NCBI GenBank assembly: GCA_937877455.1
Contig: CALFIU010000134.1
Span: forward strand, 1 to 64,000
DNA: 64,000 nt
Direction of reading: 5' to 3'
Source: an uncultured Bacteroidales bacterium
GTDB taxonomy: Bacteria > Bacteroidota > Bacteroidia > Bacteroidales > UBA3824
Shown: in pieces, positions 37,973-47,328 of the stretch
Numbering within the stretch: position 1 is the stretch's first letter
How the letters are laid out: every line of letters starts with the position of its first letter
The notes under the pieces: model-generated
What the model was told of the DNA's origin: nothing
Database searches by the model: none
Seen by the model: only the letters and a program-made list of their open reading frames with translations
Program-made: the position numbers and the translations under genes

Positions 37973-39178
37973 CTAAAAACCTACTTGCAATTGGAGTTGA
38001 ATTTTGTCGTAGTCTGGTTGGAAATTTTTGATTATTGTAGGAGGCCCTGCAGGGTTTGGTATTACGCTAACACCACTAACCATATTGTCGAGCATGCAAC
38101 GTGAGTATTGCAATTGTAGGCGGCAGTTTCTGTAAAACCAATATTGAAGACCAATTACAAGTTTGGTAGATTTGTAATCCTCGTCTTTGTTATAATTGAT
38201 ATAGTCGTAACTTGCTACGGCATCGAGGTATGAGGAGAGAGGAATGGCTGTTGTTACATATCCACCAAATGATTCAACATCGCCATCTTTGCCACCCATT
38301 ACTTCGCCACGGATAGAGAACGGACGTTTTTTCCAATCGCTTGTGGGCGTTGTAGTAAATGTTTTGTATTCGGTGCCGAATGTCCAACGGTCGCGGTCGT
38401 AATCTTCGCCTGCTTTTATGGTTGGGTTGTATGGCGAAATGGTGTCGCGGCTACCTGTAAGCCAACAATAATCGGGTGCATTGCCTTTGCCTTTTTGTCC
38501 TGATACTACAAATCTTAGGTTAGGCATGGGGGCATATTCTAAGTTGGCAATATAATCTTTTTTGTTGTTTCTGTCGCTTATGTTTATACCTTGTCCGTTC
38601 ATTACGGCAAGTTCGTATTTAAATTGACCTTGGGCAAGTTCTCCAAAAACTTTTAGTCCTAAGTCTCTACCATACATTACTTTATTTGCAAATAGTGGGT
38701 CAACTGTTCCTGCAAAAAAAGTTGTAGCTTGCGATGTAACATCAACAAGTTCAAGCGATGAGGGGCTGTATGGGTTTTCGAGAGAAAGTGAGTTTTTAAA
38801 TTGACCAAGTCTTATGTTTAAACCTTTGCCTTGTGTTACTCTAAAATCGCTGTAAAACTCTTGTACTTCGGAGTTGAAATCGTGTAGAAAAAAGAAACTC
38901 CAACGGTCGGTAATTTGAGCAAATGCCACGAGCATAGCACGTTTAAAGTTAAACTCGTTCATATTAACGCCGTTTTGGTTGTTAAACTCATAGCCTGCTT
39001 GCATGTAGCCATGTAGTTGAATGCGTTTAGTAAGTGGACCAAAAAGGTTTTGTGTTGGAACAACCGATGAATCACCGTGGGGAGGTCTTCCGTGTTGGTT
39101 TTGCATGCCTTGTGGTGGTTGTGCTACAGCAAATAGCGATGCTGCAACAAACATAATGGTAAGAATTTTTTTTCTCAT
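37973..39178 (-). CDS. Phosphate-selective porin O/P-like outer-membrane protein
   Basis: A 401-residue outer-membrane porin with a signal peptide (ending LFAVAQ) and a His/Pro/Gln-rich linker before the barrel. The barrel fits the OprO/OprP family (PF07396): LHGYMQAGYEFN, FKRAMLVAFAQITDRWSFFFLHDF, RLGQFKNSLSLENPYSPSSLE, FRNCRLQLQYSR-like strand, and terminal Phe (QLQLQVGF) needed for assembly. Transport of phosphate specifically is not shown. Between it and feoB is a terminator. Confidence 0.85.
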   Translation of the reverse strand: MRKKILTIMFVAASLFAVAQPPQGMQNQHGRPPHGDSSVVPTQNLFGPLTKRIQLHGYMQAGYEFNNQNGVNMNEFNFKRAMLVAFAQITDRWSFFFLHDFNSEVQEFYSDFRVTQGKGLNIRLGQFKNSLSLENPYSPSSLELVDVTSQATTFFAGTVDPLFANKVMYGRDLGLKVFGELAQGQFKYELAVMNGQGINISDRNNKKDYIANLEYAPMPNLRFVVSGQKGKGNAPDYCWLTGSRDTISPYNPTIKAGEDYDRDRWTFGTEYKTFTTTPTSDWKKRPFSIRGEVMGGKDGDVESFGGYVTTAIPLSSYLDAVASYDYINYNKDEDYKSTKLVIGLQYWFYRNCRLQLQYSRCMLDNMVSGVSVIPNPAGPPTIIKNFQPDYDKIQLQLQVGF

Positions 39179-39260
39179 AGTTTTTTTCGTTTAATAAATT
39201 GTTGCAATGATAGGTATTTGGCTGTTAAATTATGTTAATTATTTTTTATAAATTTATTAA

Positions 39261-39320
39261 ATCAACATAGGCGACTTTACGCTAACAATTTATGTTATCG
39301 TAAAAGTCGCCAGCGTTGAT
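39261..39320 (-). terminator. Hairpin terminator after feoB
   Basis: ATCAAC ... GGCGACTTTACG on the left pairs with CGTAAAAGTCGCC ... GTTGAT on the right, with one bulge and a small internal mismatch. The T-rich tract after it on the minus strand is weak. Confidence 0.55.
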
Positions 39321-39368
39321 ATTATCATGGCTAATTTTATGTATGAGAATGTTGTATATTCAAATATT

Positions 39369-41840
39369 TTAGAATAAAGTTTTTATAAAAAATGCTGCTA
39401 ACCATGCCACTACTAAGGAGTATATTATAGAAAACGTAGTCCATTTTTTGCTGTTGGTTTCTTTGTAAATGGCTGCAGCTGTGGCTACACATGGGAAATA
39501 TAGTAGTACAAAAACCATAAAACCAAATGCAGTGGTGTTTGTAAGTGGTGATTCTTGCGATGATAGTTTTTGCGATAGAGGGGCGGTATCGTCTTCATCG
39601 CCACCGCTGCGGTATAATACGCCCATGGTACTAACTACTATTTCCTTGGCTGCTACGCCTGTGAGTATGCTTATGCCGAGTTTCCAATCAAATCCAAGTG
39701 GCTTTATTATTGGTTCTATAAATTTTCCAAGCCGTCCAATGTAGGAATTTTCTTGTTTGCGGATACTTATTTCTTGTTCTATGTTGTTTAATATACTATC
39801 GCGCTCTATAAGGAGTTGTGCTTTTGATGCTTGGTTGTCTTCAAGGCTTATTTGACGGTCAAGGTCGGCTATGTAATGTTGTGTATCTTGTTGATATTGT
39901 TCTATTTCCGTGCTTGTTTGTGGAAAATAACCCAACGCCCAAATAATTATTGATGCTAAGAGTATTACTCCTCCCATTTTTTTGAGATATTGCTTAGCTT
40001 TTTCCCACATGTGTTTAAGTACGTTGCGTACGGTGGGTATTCGATAGGGTGGAAGTTCCATAACAAAAGGTGCTTCTACGGCTTTAAAACTTGTTTTTCG
40101 TAAAACTATGGCTGTAAGTGCTGCCACAAGTATGCCTATGCAATAGATGCTTAGCGTTATAAGAGCTTGGTTGTTGGCAAAAAATGCAGCTGTAAGAACA
40201 GTGTAGAGCGGTAGTCGTGCATTACAACTCATGTATGGGTTGATAAGTGTGGTTAATATTCTGTCTTTGCGGTTTTCGAGAGTACGCGTGGCCATTACAG
40301 CGGGTACGTTGCAACCAAAGCCCATTATCATTGGTATAAATGACTTTCCGTGTAACCCTATTTTATGCATTATTTTGTCCATCAGAAAGGCAACACGTGC
40401 CATATAGCCAGTGTCTTCCATTAGGGAAATAAACATAAATAGTAATACTATATTTGGCAAAAACACTATAACACCGCCAACACCACCTATTATTCCGTCT
40501 ACAATTAAATCTTTGAGCATACCGTCGGGCATAGCACTTTTTATAACATCACCAATTAGCTCTACAAGTGCCTCTATCCAGTCCATAGGATATTGTCCTA
40601 TGGTAAATGTTGTTTGAAACATGAGATAGATTATTGCCAAAAATATTGGAAATCCTAAAAATTTATGGGTTAGGATGTTGTCTATTTTGTCGGTGAGTTT
40701 TCGAGTGTTTACAGTTCCTCGTTTATATGTTTCGCGTAATGCTCCCGAAATAAAACCGTAACGTGTATCGGTTATTATGGTTTCACTATCTGATTTATAT
40801 TCGGTTTCCAACGCCTTTATTTGATTGTTGGCACTTTCGATTATTTCTTCGTTATTGCCAATAATTGTTTTTTTTATGTCGGCATCTTTTTCGAGCATTT
40901 TTATGGCAAGAAACCTTGATGATACTTTTTGGAATAAATCGTTGTCGAGGTTTTTGTAAATTTTTTCTTGTAGAATGTTTATGGATTGTTCTATATTTTG
41001 TCCATAGTTGATGTGTATGTGCCTTATTGTTGGAGACTTATCTTCGTATGCACGTATTACTGTGTCGAATAGCACACCAAAACCTTTGCCTTTGCTGCTT
41101 ACCGTTGGTACAAATGGTATTCCGAGCATCTTTCCAAGCGTTATGTAGTCGAGTTTGTCGCCACGGCTTTCGAGTTCGTCATACATATTGAGAGCGGCTA
41201 CAGTTTTTACGTCCATGTCGATAAGTTGGGTGGTAAGATAAAGGTTACGTTCAAGATTTGATGCGTCTATCATGTTTATAACCACATCGGGACTTTGCTC
41301 GGTTATAAATTTTCGTACATAGATTTCTTCTGCAGAGTAGGCTGTTAGCGAGTATGTTCCGGGTAAATCGGTGATGTTGAATATGTAGTTGTTGTATTTA
41401 AATTTTGCGGTTTTTGCATCCACTGTTACTCCGCTGTAGTTGCCAGTGCGTTCTTTACTTCCTGATGCGTAATTATAAAAGGTGGTTTTTCCACAATTAG
41501 GGTTGCCAACTAATGCTATGTTTATTGTGTTGCCGTGTTCTTTTATTTGATTGTTTATAACTTCTTCAAATGTTAAATTTTTGTTTTCCTCGGCAGTTGC
41601 TTCGTCTTTTATGTGTTCTATGGGGATAACTTCCACCATTTTGGCTTCGCTTTTTCGTAGCGATACGTGATAGCCGAGTATTTCGTATTCTACTGGGTCG
41701 TTGAGTGGTGCTTGCTTTACTACGTGAACTGTTTTACCTCTTACAAACCCCATTTCCATAATGCGTTTGCGGAATGTGCCGCGTCCAAGTATTTTTGTTA
41801 TTACGCATTGTTTGTCAACTTCTATCTCGCTTAAGTCCAT
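39369..41840 (-). CDS. feoB: FeoA-FeoB fused ferrous iron transporter
   Basis: An 823-residue fusion. Residues 1-75 are a FeoA SH3-like domain (LGRGTFRKRIMEMGFVRGKTV). The GTPase follows with G1 GNPNCGKTT (112-120), the Switch II DLPGTYSL motif, and NMYDE in the G4 place (usually NxxD). The membrane part holds the Gate motifs (GFGCNVPAVMATRTLE, NPYMSCNARLPLY). Imports Fe(II) at the inner membrane, consistent with an anaerobe. An extra coiled segment of about 50 residues (EQYQQDTQHYIADLDRQISL on) sits before the last helices. A -7 box is upstream at 41869. Confidence 0.95.
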   Translation of the reverse strand: MDLSEIEVDKQCVITKILGRGTFRKRIMEMGFVRGKTVHVVKQAPLNDPVEYEILGYHVSLRKSEAKMVEVIPIEHIKDEATAEENKNLTFEEVINNQIKEHGNTINIALVGNPNCGKTTFYNYASGSKERTGNYSGVTVDAKTAKFKYNNYIFNITDLPGTYSLTAYSAEEIYVRKFITEQSPDVVINMIDASNLERNLYLTTQLIDMDVKTVAALNMYDELESRGDKLDYITLGKMLGIPFVPTVSSKGKGFGVLFDTVIRAYEDKSPTIRHIHINYGQNIEQSINILQEKIYKNLDNDLFQKVSSRFLAIKMLEKDADIKKTIIGNNEEIIESANNQIKALETEYKSDSETIITDTRYGFISGALRETYKRGTVNTRKLTDKIDNILTHKFLGFPIFLAIIYLMFQTTFTIGQYPMDWIEALVELIGDVIKSAMPDGMLKDLIVDGIIGGVGGVIVFLPNIVLLFMFISLMEDTGYMARVAFLMDKIMHKIGLHGKSFIPMIMGFGCNVPAVMATRTLENRKDRILTTLINPYMSCNARLPLYTVLTAAFFANNQALITLSIYCIGILVAALTAIVLRKTSFKAVEAPFVMELPPYRIPTVRNVLKHMWEKAKQYLKKMGGVILLASIIIWALGYFPQTSTEIEQYQQDTQHYIADLDRQISLEDNQASKAQLLIERDSILNNIEQEISIRKQENSYIGRLGKFIEPIIKPLGFDWKLGISILTGVAAKEIVVSTMGVLYRSGGDEDDTAPLSQKLSSQESPLTNTTAFGFMVFVLLYFPCVATAAAIYKETNSKKWTTFSIIYSLVVAWLAAFFIKTLF

Positions 41841-41868
41841 TTCACCTTTGTTTATTTGATTTCCGCCA

Positions 41869-41876
41869 CAAAATTA
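41869..41876 (-). promoter_or_regulatory. -7 box of feoB
   Basis: TAATTTTG on the minus strand, 29 bases before the ATG. ATTG at about 41898-41901 could serve as a weak -33 box (21-base spacing). No Fur-type palindrome was recognised. Confidence 0.5.
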
Positions 41877-42043
41877 CCATTAGCCTTAATAATATACAAT
41901 CCCCAAAAATAGGGATTTTTGTGCAAAATAATCTCTCGGTTTTTATTCACCTTTACAGATAAATTGTTAATTTGGATTTACAATATTTTGGATAATTAAT
42001 TATCATTATAAAAAAACATTGGTGTGTTTGTAATGATAATTTG

Positions 42044-42075
42044 TTTGTGCGGACGGTAAAAAAGCATTATGTTTG
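42044..42075 (+). promoter_or_regulatory. Promoter of the small lipoprotein-ribF pair
   Basis: TTTG (42044-42047) and TATGTTTG (42068-42075), 20 bases apart, an exact consensus match. The start site would fall near 42081, which excludes the ATG at 42041 and supports 42104. Confidence 0.85.
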
Positions 42076-42103
42076 CAGCGTAAAATGTTTGAAATATATT
42101 GAT

Positions 42104-42232
42104 ATGAATTTTAAGAAATTTTTTGCCGCTGTGTTGGTATTTTTGGTCTTGTTTATTGCTTTGCAAGGTTGTAACAAAGGATACCGTACTATACCTTGCC
42201 CAAGTTTTAAAATGATACTCTTGGTGCGTTGA
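42104..42232 (+). CDS. Tiny lipoprotein
   Basis: A 42-residue ORF: MNFKKFFAAVLVFLVLFIAL followed by QGCNKGY, a clear lipoprotein signal with the lipobox LQGC (Cys23), leaving a mature peptide of only about 20 residues with a CPSF motif. A perfect promoter lies just upstream and ribF begins at 42235, only 2 bases after its stop, so it is very likely translated and coupled to ribF. Short lipoproteins with a C-terminal Cys-Pro motif occur in other Bacteroidota; their role is unknown. Confidence 0.6.
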   Translation: MNFKKFFAAVLVFLVLFIALQGCNKGYRTIPCPSFKMILLVR

Positions 42233-42234
42233 CA

Positions 42235-43182
42235 ATGCAGGTATTCAACACATTACCTATTAGTATGGCTTCATGTGCCGTAACTGTTGGGACGTTTGAT
42301 GGGTTGCATCTCGGACATCGCAAAATTATTGCAGAATTGATGAGAGTGTCCAAAGAAAAAAAACTTGTTTCCACAGTGGTTACTTTTTATCCTCACCCAA
42401 GAAAGGTGTTGTTTCCACAAAAAAAACTTGGTTTGATACTCTCACAGGAGGAAAAGATAGATGTATTTAAAACTACAGGTGTTCAGAATCTTGTGATATT
42501 GCCATTTACGAAGGAGTTTTCTAAACTCAGTGCCGAAGAATTTCTAAAATTCCTTGTTGAACAGTTGAATATGAAGTACCTCGCCAGTGGGTTTAATAAT
42601 CATTTTGGATGCGATAGAATTTCTGATGCTGTTGCTTTGTCGAGATATGGTAAAAAATATGGTTTTACGGTAGAGAAAATAGCTGCTGTAAGTGGTGGTG
42701 ATAACAATATAAGTAGTACTCTGATACGTGACGCATTAACCAATGGCGACATGGAAACGACATTTAAAATGCTTGGTTATAGATATTTTATATTGGGTGA
42801 GGTGGTACATGGACGGCAAATAGGCCGTACTATTGGTTTTCCCACGGCTAATATCAAAACTGGCGAGAATAAACTTTTGCCGCAATCGGGGGTTTATGTT
42901 GCATTAACAACAATAGGAGAAAATGTTTATCGCTCGTTGCTTAATATTGGAAGTAATCCTACCGTGAGCAACGAACAGAGAATAACCATTGAAAACCATT
43001 TGCTTGGTTTCTCTGGTAATTTATATGGACAACAAATAAAGGTAGAACCGTTGACAAAACTGCGTGGCGAACAAAAATTTGACTCTATAAATCAATTAAA
43101 AAATGCTTTATTAAGTGATAAAGAGATGGCAGAAAAATATTTTGATAAAAAAAACGTCAAAATATTTTTAAATAAAAATTAA
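42235..43182 (+). CDS. ribF: Bifunctional riboflavin kinase/FAD synthetase
   Basis: A 315-residue enzyme. The N-terminal adenylyltransferase domain has GTFDGLHLGH (about 20-29) and the STLIRDAL segment; the C-terminal flavokinase domain has GRTIGFPTANI and the NIGSNPTV segment. It makes FMN from riboflavin and then FAD. I use the ATG at 42235; a TTG at 42229 is in frame but less likely. rpsO follows with its own -7 box. Confidence 0.95.
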   Translation: MQVFNTLPISMASCAVTVGTFDGLHLGHRKIIAELMRVSKEKKLVSTVVTFYPHPRKVLFPQKKLGLILSQEEKIDVFKTTGVQNLVILPFTKEFSKLSAEEFLKFLVEQLNMKYLASGFNNHFGCDRISDAVALSRYGKKYGFTVEKIAAVSGGDNNISSTLIRDALTNGDMETTFKMLGYRYFILGEVVHGRQIGRTIGFPTANIKTGENKLLPQSGVYVALTTIGENVYRSLLNIGSNPTVSNEQRITIENHLLGFSGNLYGQQIKVEPLTKLRGEQKFDSINQLKNALLSDKEMAEKYFDKKNVKIFLNKN

Positions 43183-43187
43183 TTGCC

Positions 43188-43195
43188 TAACTTTG
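43188..43195 (+). promoter_or_regulatory. -7 box of rpsO
   Basis: TAACTTTG matches TAnnTTTG exactly, 49 bases upstream of the rpsO ATG; a -33 TTTG at the right distance is not seen. Confidence 0.55.
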
Positions 43196-43244
43196 CGCAC
43201 TGATAATAAGTGTATTTTTTTAATTTATTTTTTAATAATTTATC

Positions 43245-43520
43245 ATGTATTTAGACGCAGAAAAGAAAAAAGAAATTTTTGGAAATTATTCCTACGGAAA
43301 GTCTAATAAAGACACAGGTTCACCAGAGAGCCAAATCGCTTTATTTTCCTACCGTATTTCGCACTTGACCGAACACCTTAAAAAAAATCATAAGGATTTC
43401 GGTACAAAAAAAGCACTTACGAAATTGGTAGGAAAACGTCGTTCTTTACTCAGTTATTTGAAGAAAAACGACATCGAAAGATATAGAGCGATTATCAAGG
43501 CTTTGAACTTGAGAAAGTAA
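43245..43520 (+). CDS. rpsO: 30S ribosomal protein S15
   Basis: A 91-residue protein with the typical S15 features: GSPESQIALFSYRI, the LTEHLKKNHKDFGTK helix and the RRSLLSYLKKNDIERYRAII ending. Binds 16S rRNA in the small subunit. Followed by an intrinsic terminator and then pnp, the usual bacterial order rpsO-pnp. Confidence 0.97.
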   Translation: MYLDAEKKKEIFGNYSYGKSNKDTGSPESQIALFSYRISHLTEHLKKNHKDFGTKKALTKLVGKRRSLLSYLKKNDIERYRAIIKALNLRK

Positions 43521-43531
43521 AACAAAATTTT

Positions 43532-43578
43532 TGGGGGGTCGCCACACAAATTCGTTTTGTGGGTGTCCCTTTTTTTTG
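43532..43578 (+). terminator. Terminator between rpsO and pnp
   Basis: GGGTCGCC and CACAAA on the left pair (one bulge, one mismatch) with TTTGTG and GGTGTCCC on the right, followed by eight T residues. The rest of the gap to 43722 has no ORF on the sense strand and no clear promoter. Confidence 0.7.
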
Positions 43579-43722
43579 TTTTTGCCGCTTTCAACATGTT
43601 TTCTGCGGCTGAAAATAAAAATCCTAAACGTAATCTTATTAATAAAAATTGGCCGGACGTGGAATCGGTGTTCAAAATGATACACTTGTAGTTACGCCGC
43701 GGAAAAATTTTAGAAAAGCACA

Positions 43723-45975
43723 ATGAACATATTTACAAAACAGATAACTCTGCAAGACGGCAGAATAATAACCATAGAAACTGGCAAGTTGGCAAAGCAA
43801 GCCGATGGTTCTGTGGTTTTAAGATGCGGCAACACCATGTTGTTGGCAACGGTATGCTCGTCGAAAGATTCTCAACCAGAGTCGGATTTTATGCCGCTTA
43901 CTGTTGAGTACCAAGAAAAATATTACAGCGCAGGACGTGTACCTGGCGGATTTCTTAAACGTGAAGGAAAACCGTCTGAACATGAGATACTTACAGCAAG
44001 ACTTATAGACCGCGCTTTAAGACCTTTGTTCCCAAAAGATTATCACAACGAAACATTTGTTAATGTATTTTTGATTTCGGCCGACAACACCGAAATGCCT
44101 GATTCTTATGCAGGTTTGGCAGCCTCGGCAGCTATTGCTGTTAGCGATGTGCCTTTTCTTGAGCCAATCGCCGAATGTCGTGTGGCAAGGATTGATGGTA
44201 AATTTGTGATTAATCCTACATTTGAGCAAAACAAAAAAGCTGACATCGAAATTATGGTGGGTGCTACACAAGAAAACATTATGATGGTGGAAGGTGAGAT
44301 GAACGAAGTGTCGGAACAAGAAATGCTTGACGCTATAAAGTTTGCCCACGATGCCATTAAACCAATGTGTGCATTGCAAGTGGAGTTGGCTAAAGAAATG
44401 AACGTTACCAAACGTGAGTATGAACCTGAAATATCTGATGCTGAACTAAAAGCTAAGATTGACAGTGAGTTGTATCAAAAAATTTACGATACAGCCAAAC
44501 TTGCTTTGGCAAAACATGAGAGAGCAGACGCTTTTGATAAAATTGAACAAGATTTTATCGAAAGTCTTGGTTTAACAGAAGAAGAACTTGAAGAAAAACA
44601 AATACTTATAGATCGTTATTTTAACGATAGTTTACGTACTGCTGTACGCCGTTTGATACTTGATGAGGGTAAACGCCTTGACGGACGTAAAACTAATGAA
44701 ATTCGTCCTATTTGGTGTGAGGTTGATTATCTACCAGCAGTGCATGGCTCGGCAATATTTACGCGTGGAGAAACTCAGTCGCTTTCTTCTGTAACATTGG
44801 GTACAAAACTCGATGAACAGATAATTGATGATGTTCTTGATCAGAGCCGTAAGTCGTTTTTATTACATTATAATTTCCCGCCTTTTGCAACAGGTGAGGC
44901 ACGTGCAAGTAGAGGTGTTTCGCGTCGTGAAATTGGTCATGGAAATCTTGCTCATCGTGCGTTGATGAAAGTAATGCCGCCCGAAACCGAAAATCCATAT
45001 ACTGTTAGAGTTGTGAGCGACATATTGGAATCTAATGGGTCTTCGTCAATGGCCACGGTGTGTGGTGGTTGCCTTGCGTTGATGGATGCTGGTGTAAAGA
45101 TAAAGAAACCTGTATCTGGTATTGCAATGGGCTTGATAACTGATACTGAATCTGATAAATTTGCTGTTCTTTCTGATATTCTTGGCGATGAGGATCACCT
45201 TGGTGATATGGACTTTAAGGTGGCTGGTACTCCTGATGGTATAACTGCTTGCCAGATGGATATAAAGGTCGACGGTTTGAGTTATGATATACTTTCTAAG
45301 GCACTTAAACAAGCCAATGAAGGACGAGCTCATATTTTGGGTATAATGCTTCAGACTATTGACAAACCACGTGAGGATTATAAACCTTTTGTTCCAAGGA
45401 TTGAGAAATTTACAATTGGAAAAGATTATATCGGTGCTGTTATAGGACCTGGCGGAAAAAATATTCAGGAAATTCAGGCTGCTACCAATTCTGTTATCGT
45501 TATTGATGAAGTGGATGGTTGCGGAGTGGTTAGCGTTTCGGCATCTAATAGCGAAGATATGAAGGCTGCCATTGCAAAAATAAAATCTATTGTAACAGAG
45601 CCAGAAGTTGGTGAGGTTTACAAAGGTGTGGTTAAATCGGTGGTTGAATTTGGCGCATTCTTAGAAATTCTTCCTGGAAAAGAAGGTTTGCTTCACGTTT
45701 CGGAAATAGATTGGAAACGTATTGAAAATGTTTCTGATGTATTGAAAGAAGGTGATGAAGTGGAGGTTAAATGTCTTGATATTGACAAAAAAACTGGAAA
45801 GTTGAAACTTTCGCGTCGAGTACTTCTTCCAAAACCAGAAGGTTATGTAGAACCTCAGCCACGAAGCAATACACGTTCAAATAATAATCGTAGCAACAAC
45901 GATCGTAACAATGGCGAGCGTCGCAACAATAACGAGCGTCGCAACAATAATAACAATGACAGAAGAAGAAACTAA
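43723..45975 (+). CDS. pnp: Polynucleotide phosphorylase
   Basis: A 750-residue enzyme of RNA decay. Two RNase PH domains are present (GRVPGGFLKREGKPSEHEIL in the first; EGKRLDGRKTNEIRPI and the FATGEARASRGVSRREIGHG segment in the second, the latter near the phosphate site), then KH (IGAVIGPGGKNIQEIQ) and S1 (GVVKSVVEFGAFLEILPGKEGLLHVSE) domains. The last ~45 residues are an Asn/Arg repeat tail (NNRSNNDRNNGERRNN...), a low-complexity RNA-binding-like extension. A bidirectional terminator follows. Confidence 0.96.
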   Translation: MNIFTKQITLQDGRIITIETGKLAKQADGSVVLRCGNTMLLATVCSSKDSQPESDFMPLTVEYQEKYYSAGRVPGGFLKREGKPSEHEILTARLIDRALRPLFPKDYHNETFVNVFLISADNTEMPDSYAGLAASAAIAVSDVPFLEPIAECRVARIDGKFVINPTFEQNKKADIEIMVGATQENIMMVEGEMNEVSEQEMLDAIKFAHDAIKPMCALQVELAKEMNVTKREYEPEISDAELKAKIDSELYQKIYDTAKLALAKHERADAFDKIEQDFIESLGLTEEELEEKQILIDRYFNDSLRTAVRRLILDEGKRLDGRKTNEIRPIWCEVDYLPAVHGSAIFTRGETQSLSSVTLGTKLDEQIIDDVLDQSRKSFLLHYNFPPFATGEARASRGVSRREIGHGNLAHRALMKVMPPETENPYTVRVVSDILESNGSSSMATVCGGCLALMDAGVKIKKPVSGIAMGLITDTESDKFAVLSDILGDEDHLGDMDFKVAGTPDGITACQMDIKVDGLSYDILSKALKQANEGRAHILGIMLQTIDKPREDYKPFVPRIEKFTIGKDYIGAVIGPGGKNIQEIQAATNSVIVIDEVDGCGVVSVSASNSEDMKAAIAKIKSIVTEPEVGEVYKGVVKSVVEFGAFLEILPGKEGLLHVSEIDWKRIENVSDVLKEGDEVEVKCLDIDKKTGKLKLSRRVLLPKPEGYVEPQPRSNTRSNNNRSNNDRNNGERRNNNERRNNNNNDRRRN

Positions 45976-46005
45976 CTTTTGAATGTTAGAAATATCAAAT
46001 AAATA

Positions 46006-46038
46006 AAAAAATCCGCTTGTAACGCAGGCGGATTTTTT
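46006..46038. terminator. Bidirectional terminator, pnp and M64 gene
   Basis: AAAAAATCCGC (46006-46016) and GCGGATTTTTT (46028-46038) form a stem extended by TTG/CAG with loop TAACG. Confidence 0.9.
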
Positions 46039-46054
46039 ATTGTTTATATTTTAA

Positions 46055-47326
46055 CTATTGGCTTAGTAGATTGATTGTTTCTAATATAGTTTTAAAACAT
46101 ACTTTGCAATATTCCTTGGTTTCTAAATCGTGCATTATGCAGTTTTTTTGTGGGCGAAATACTCCATCTTTAGCATAGCCGCCGCCTACAAATGCTCCTA
46201 ATGTTTGGGGTGTTCCAAAATTAATTGGCGTTGGTATAGGTGTATTTTTGTCTATTAAATTTGCCCATTTTGAATGAAAGTTGGTTAATGTTGTAAGGTT
46301 TGGTGATATGGGTTCGATTTTTTGTTGTTGAAAATCTTGATAGGTTACATCGCCTTCGTATTCGTCGCCAAGTCCAGCAAAAGCGTGTCCAAATTCGTGT
46401 ATCAAAATGTCGGGCGAGTATTTGTTTGCAGCAGCAAATGCACTATAAAAGTTGTAAATGCCACCGCCTCCGTATTTTTTTGTGTTGCAAAGTATTATTA
46501 TTTGGTCGTATGGAACTAACGATGCTAAGTCGCACACTGCCCAATAGTTTTCGGTGGCAAGGTATCTTTCCATATCAAAGGTGGAAAAAGAAAAATCTAA
46601 TAGCGTGTTTTTCCATACTCCGATACATGGTTGGTCGCAGCCGCTTTCGTTTGATGGAGCAAGTATGGCAGAAACATTGAATTTTGATTTGTTGCTTTTG
46701 TATGGCTCTACGCTAAAAAGTTTGTTTGTAAATGATTTTACTGTATTTAAAAATGTTGATAGTTGGTCTTGTGTGTAACCTTCGGGGAGAAAAACTATGT
46801 CAATTTTTTGCTTTGGGTTACCGTTTGTTATTATTTTTTCAATATTGTAAGATGTGGGATTGTCAATGTTTGTGAAGTAGCTTTGTGGGTCGAATATTAT
46901 TTTTAATTTTTGAACAAATTGTAGGTTTTTATTGCGTTTGCTTATTGTTATTGTTGCTTTTTGTTTTGGCGTTGGCATTATTGCACATTCGCGATAGGCA
47001 TGTTTTTCTACTGCGGCTTGTGGTGTGGTTTGCCATTCATGAAATAAGGTTTTGTATTGATGACAATATATTTTTTTACCATCTTTTTGACAATATACTT
47101 CCAATAGGTATTCACCATAGTTTTGGGTAGTGTCGAGTTTATTTGTACGACCACCCCATTGTCCTTGTTGTTTAAAACTATTGAAAAAAATCTCGCAACT
47201 ATCTTTGTTTCCTGCTATTATGTAGTTTAATCTTAGTGTATTATCTGTAAAATAGTCTTCGAATTTTATTTGTGCTGTTGCACTTGTTATTGTTGTAATA
47301 ATAAGCAATGTTAATATGGCTTTCAT
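46055..47326 (-). CDS. M64-family secreted metallopeptidase
   Basis: A 423-residue exported protein (signal ending TSATAQ). An N-terminal beta domain of about 150 residues precedes the IgA-peptidase M64 domain (PF09471): KIDIVFLPEGYT, a Cys-rich loop (GCDQPCIGVW), and the zinc motif HEFGHAFAGLGDEY (His310, Glu311, His314, downstream acidic residues). The C-terminus has NCIMHDLETKEYCKVC. Secreted or periplasmic protease; the target is not known and need not be IgA. Its start lies two bases past the end of the ABC transporter gene, so they form one operon. Confidence 0.88.
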   Translation of the reverse strand: MKAILTLLIITTITSATAQIKFEDYFTDNTLRLNYIIAGNKDSCEIFFNSFKQQGQWGGRTNKLDTTQNYGEYLLEVYCQKDGKKIYCHQYKTLFHEWQTTPQAAVEKHAYRECAIMPTPKQKATITISKRNKNLQFVQKLKIIFDPQSYFTNIDNPTSYNIEKIITNGNPKQKIDIVFLPEGYTQDQLSTFLNTVKSFTNKLFSVEPYKSNKSKFNVSAILAPSNESGCDQPCIGVWKNTLLDFSFSTFDMERYLATENYWAVCDLASLVPYDQIIILCNTKKYGGGGIYNFYSAFAAANKYSPDILIHEFGHAFAGLGDEYEGDVTYQDFQQQKIEPISPNLTTLTNFHSKWANLIDKNTPIPTPINFGTPQTLGAFVGGGYAKDGVFRPQKNCIMHDLETKEYCKVCFKTILETINLLSQ

Positions 47327-47328
47327 AG

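Noticed and set aside
41996..42235. 79-residue minus-strand frame near ribF
   Set aside because: No signal, no motif, and it is antisense to the promoter and small lipoprotein supported on the plus strand.
43196..43244. S15 autoregulatory pseudoknot in the rpsO leader
   Set aside because: The leader is short and AT-rich with no visible pairing.
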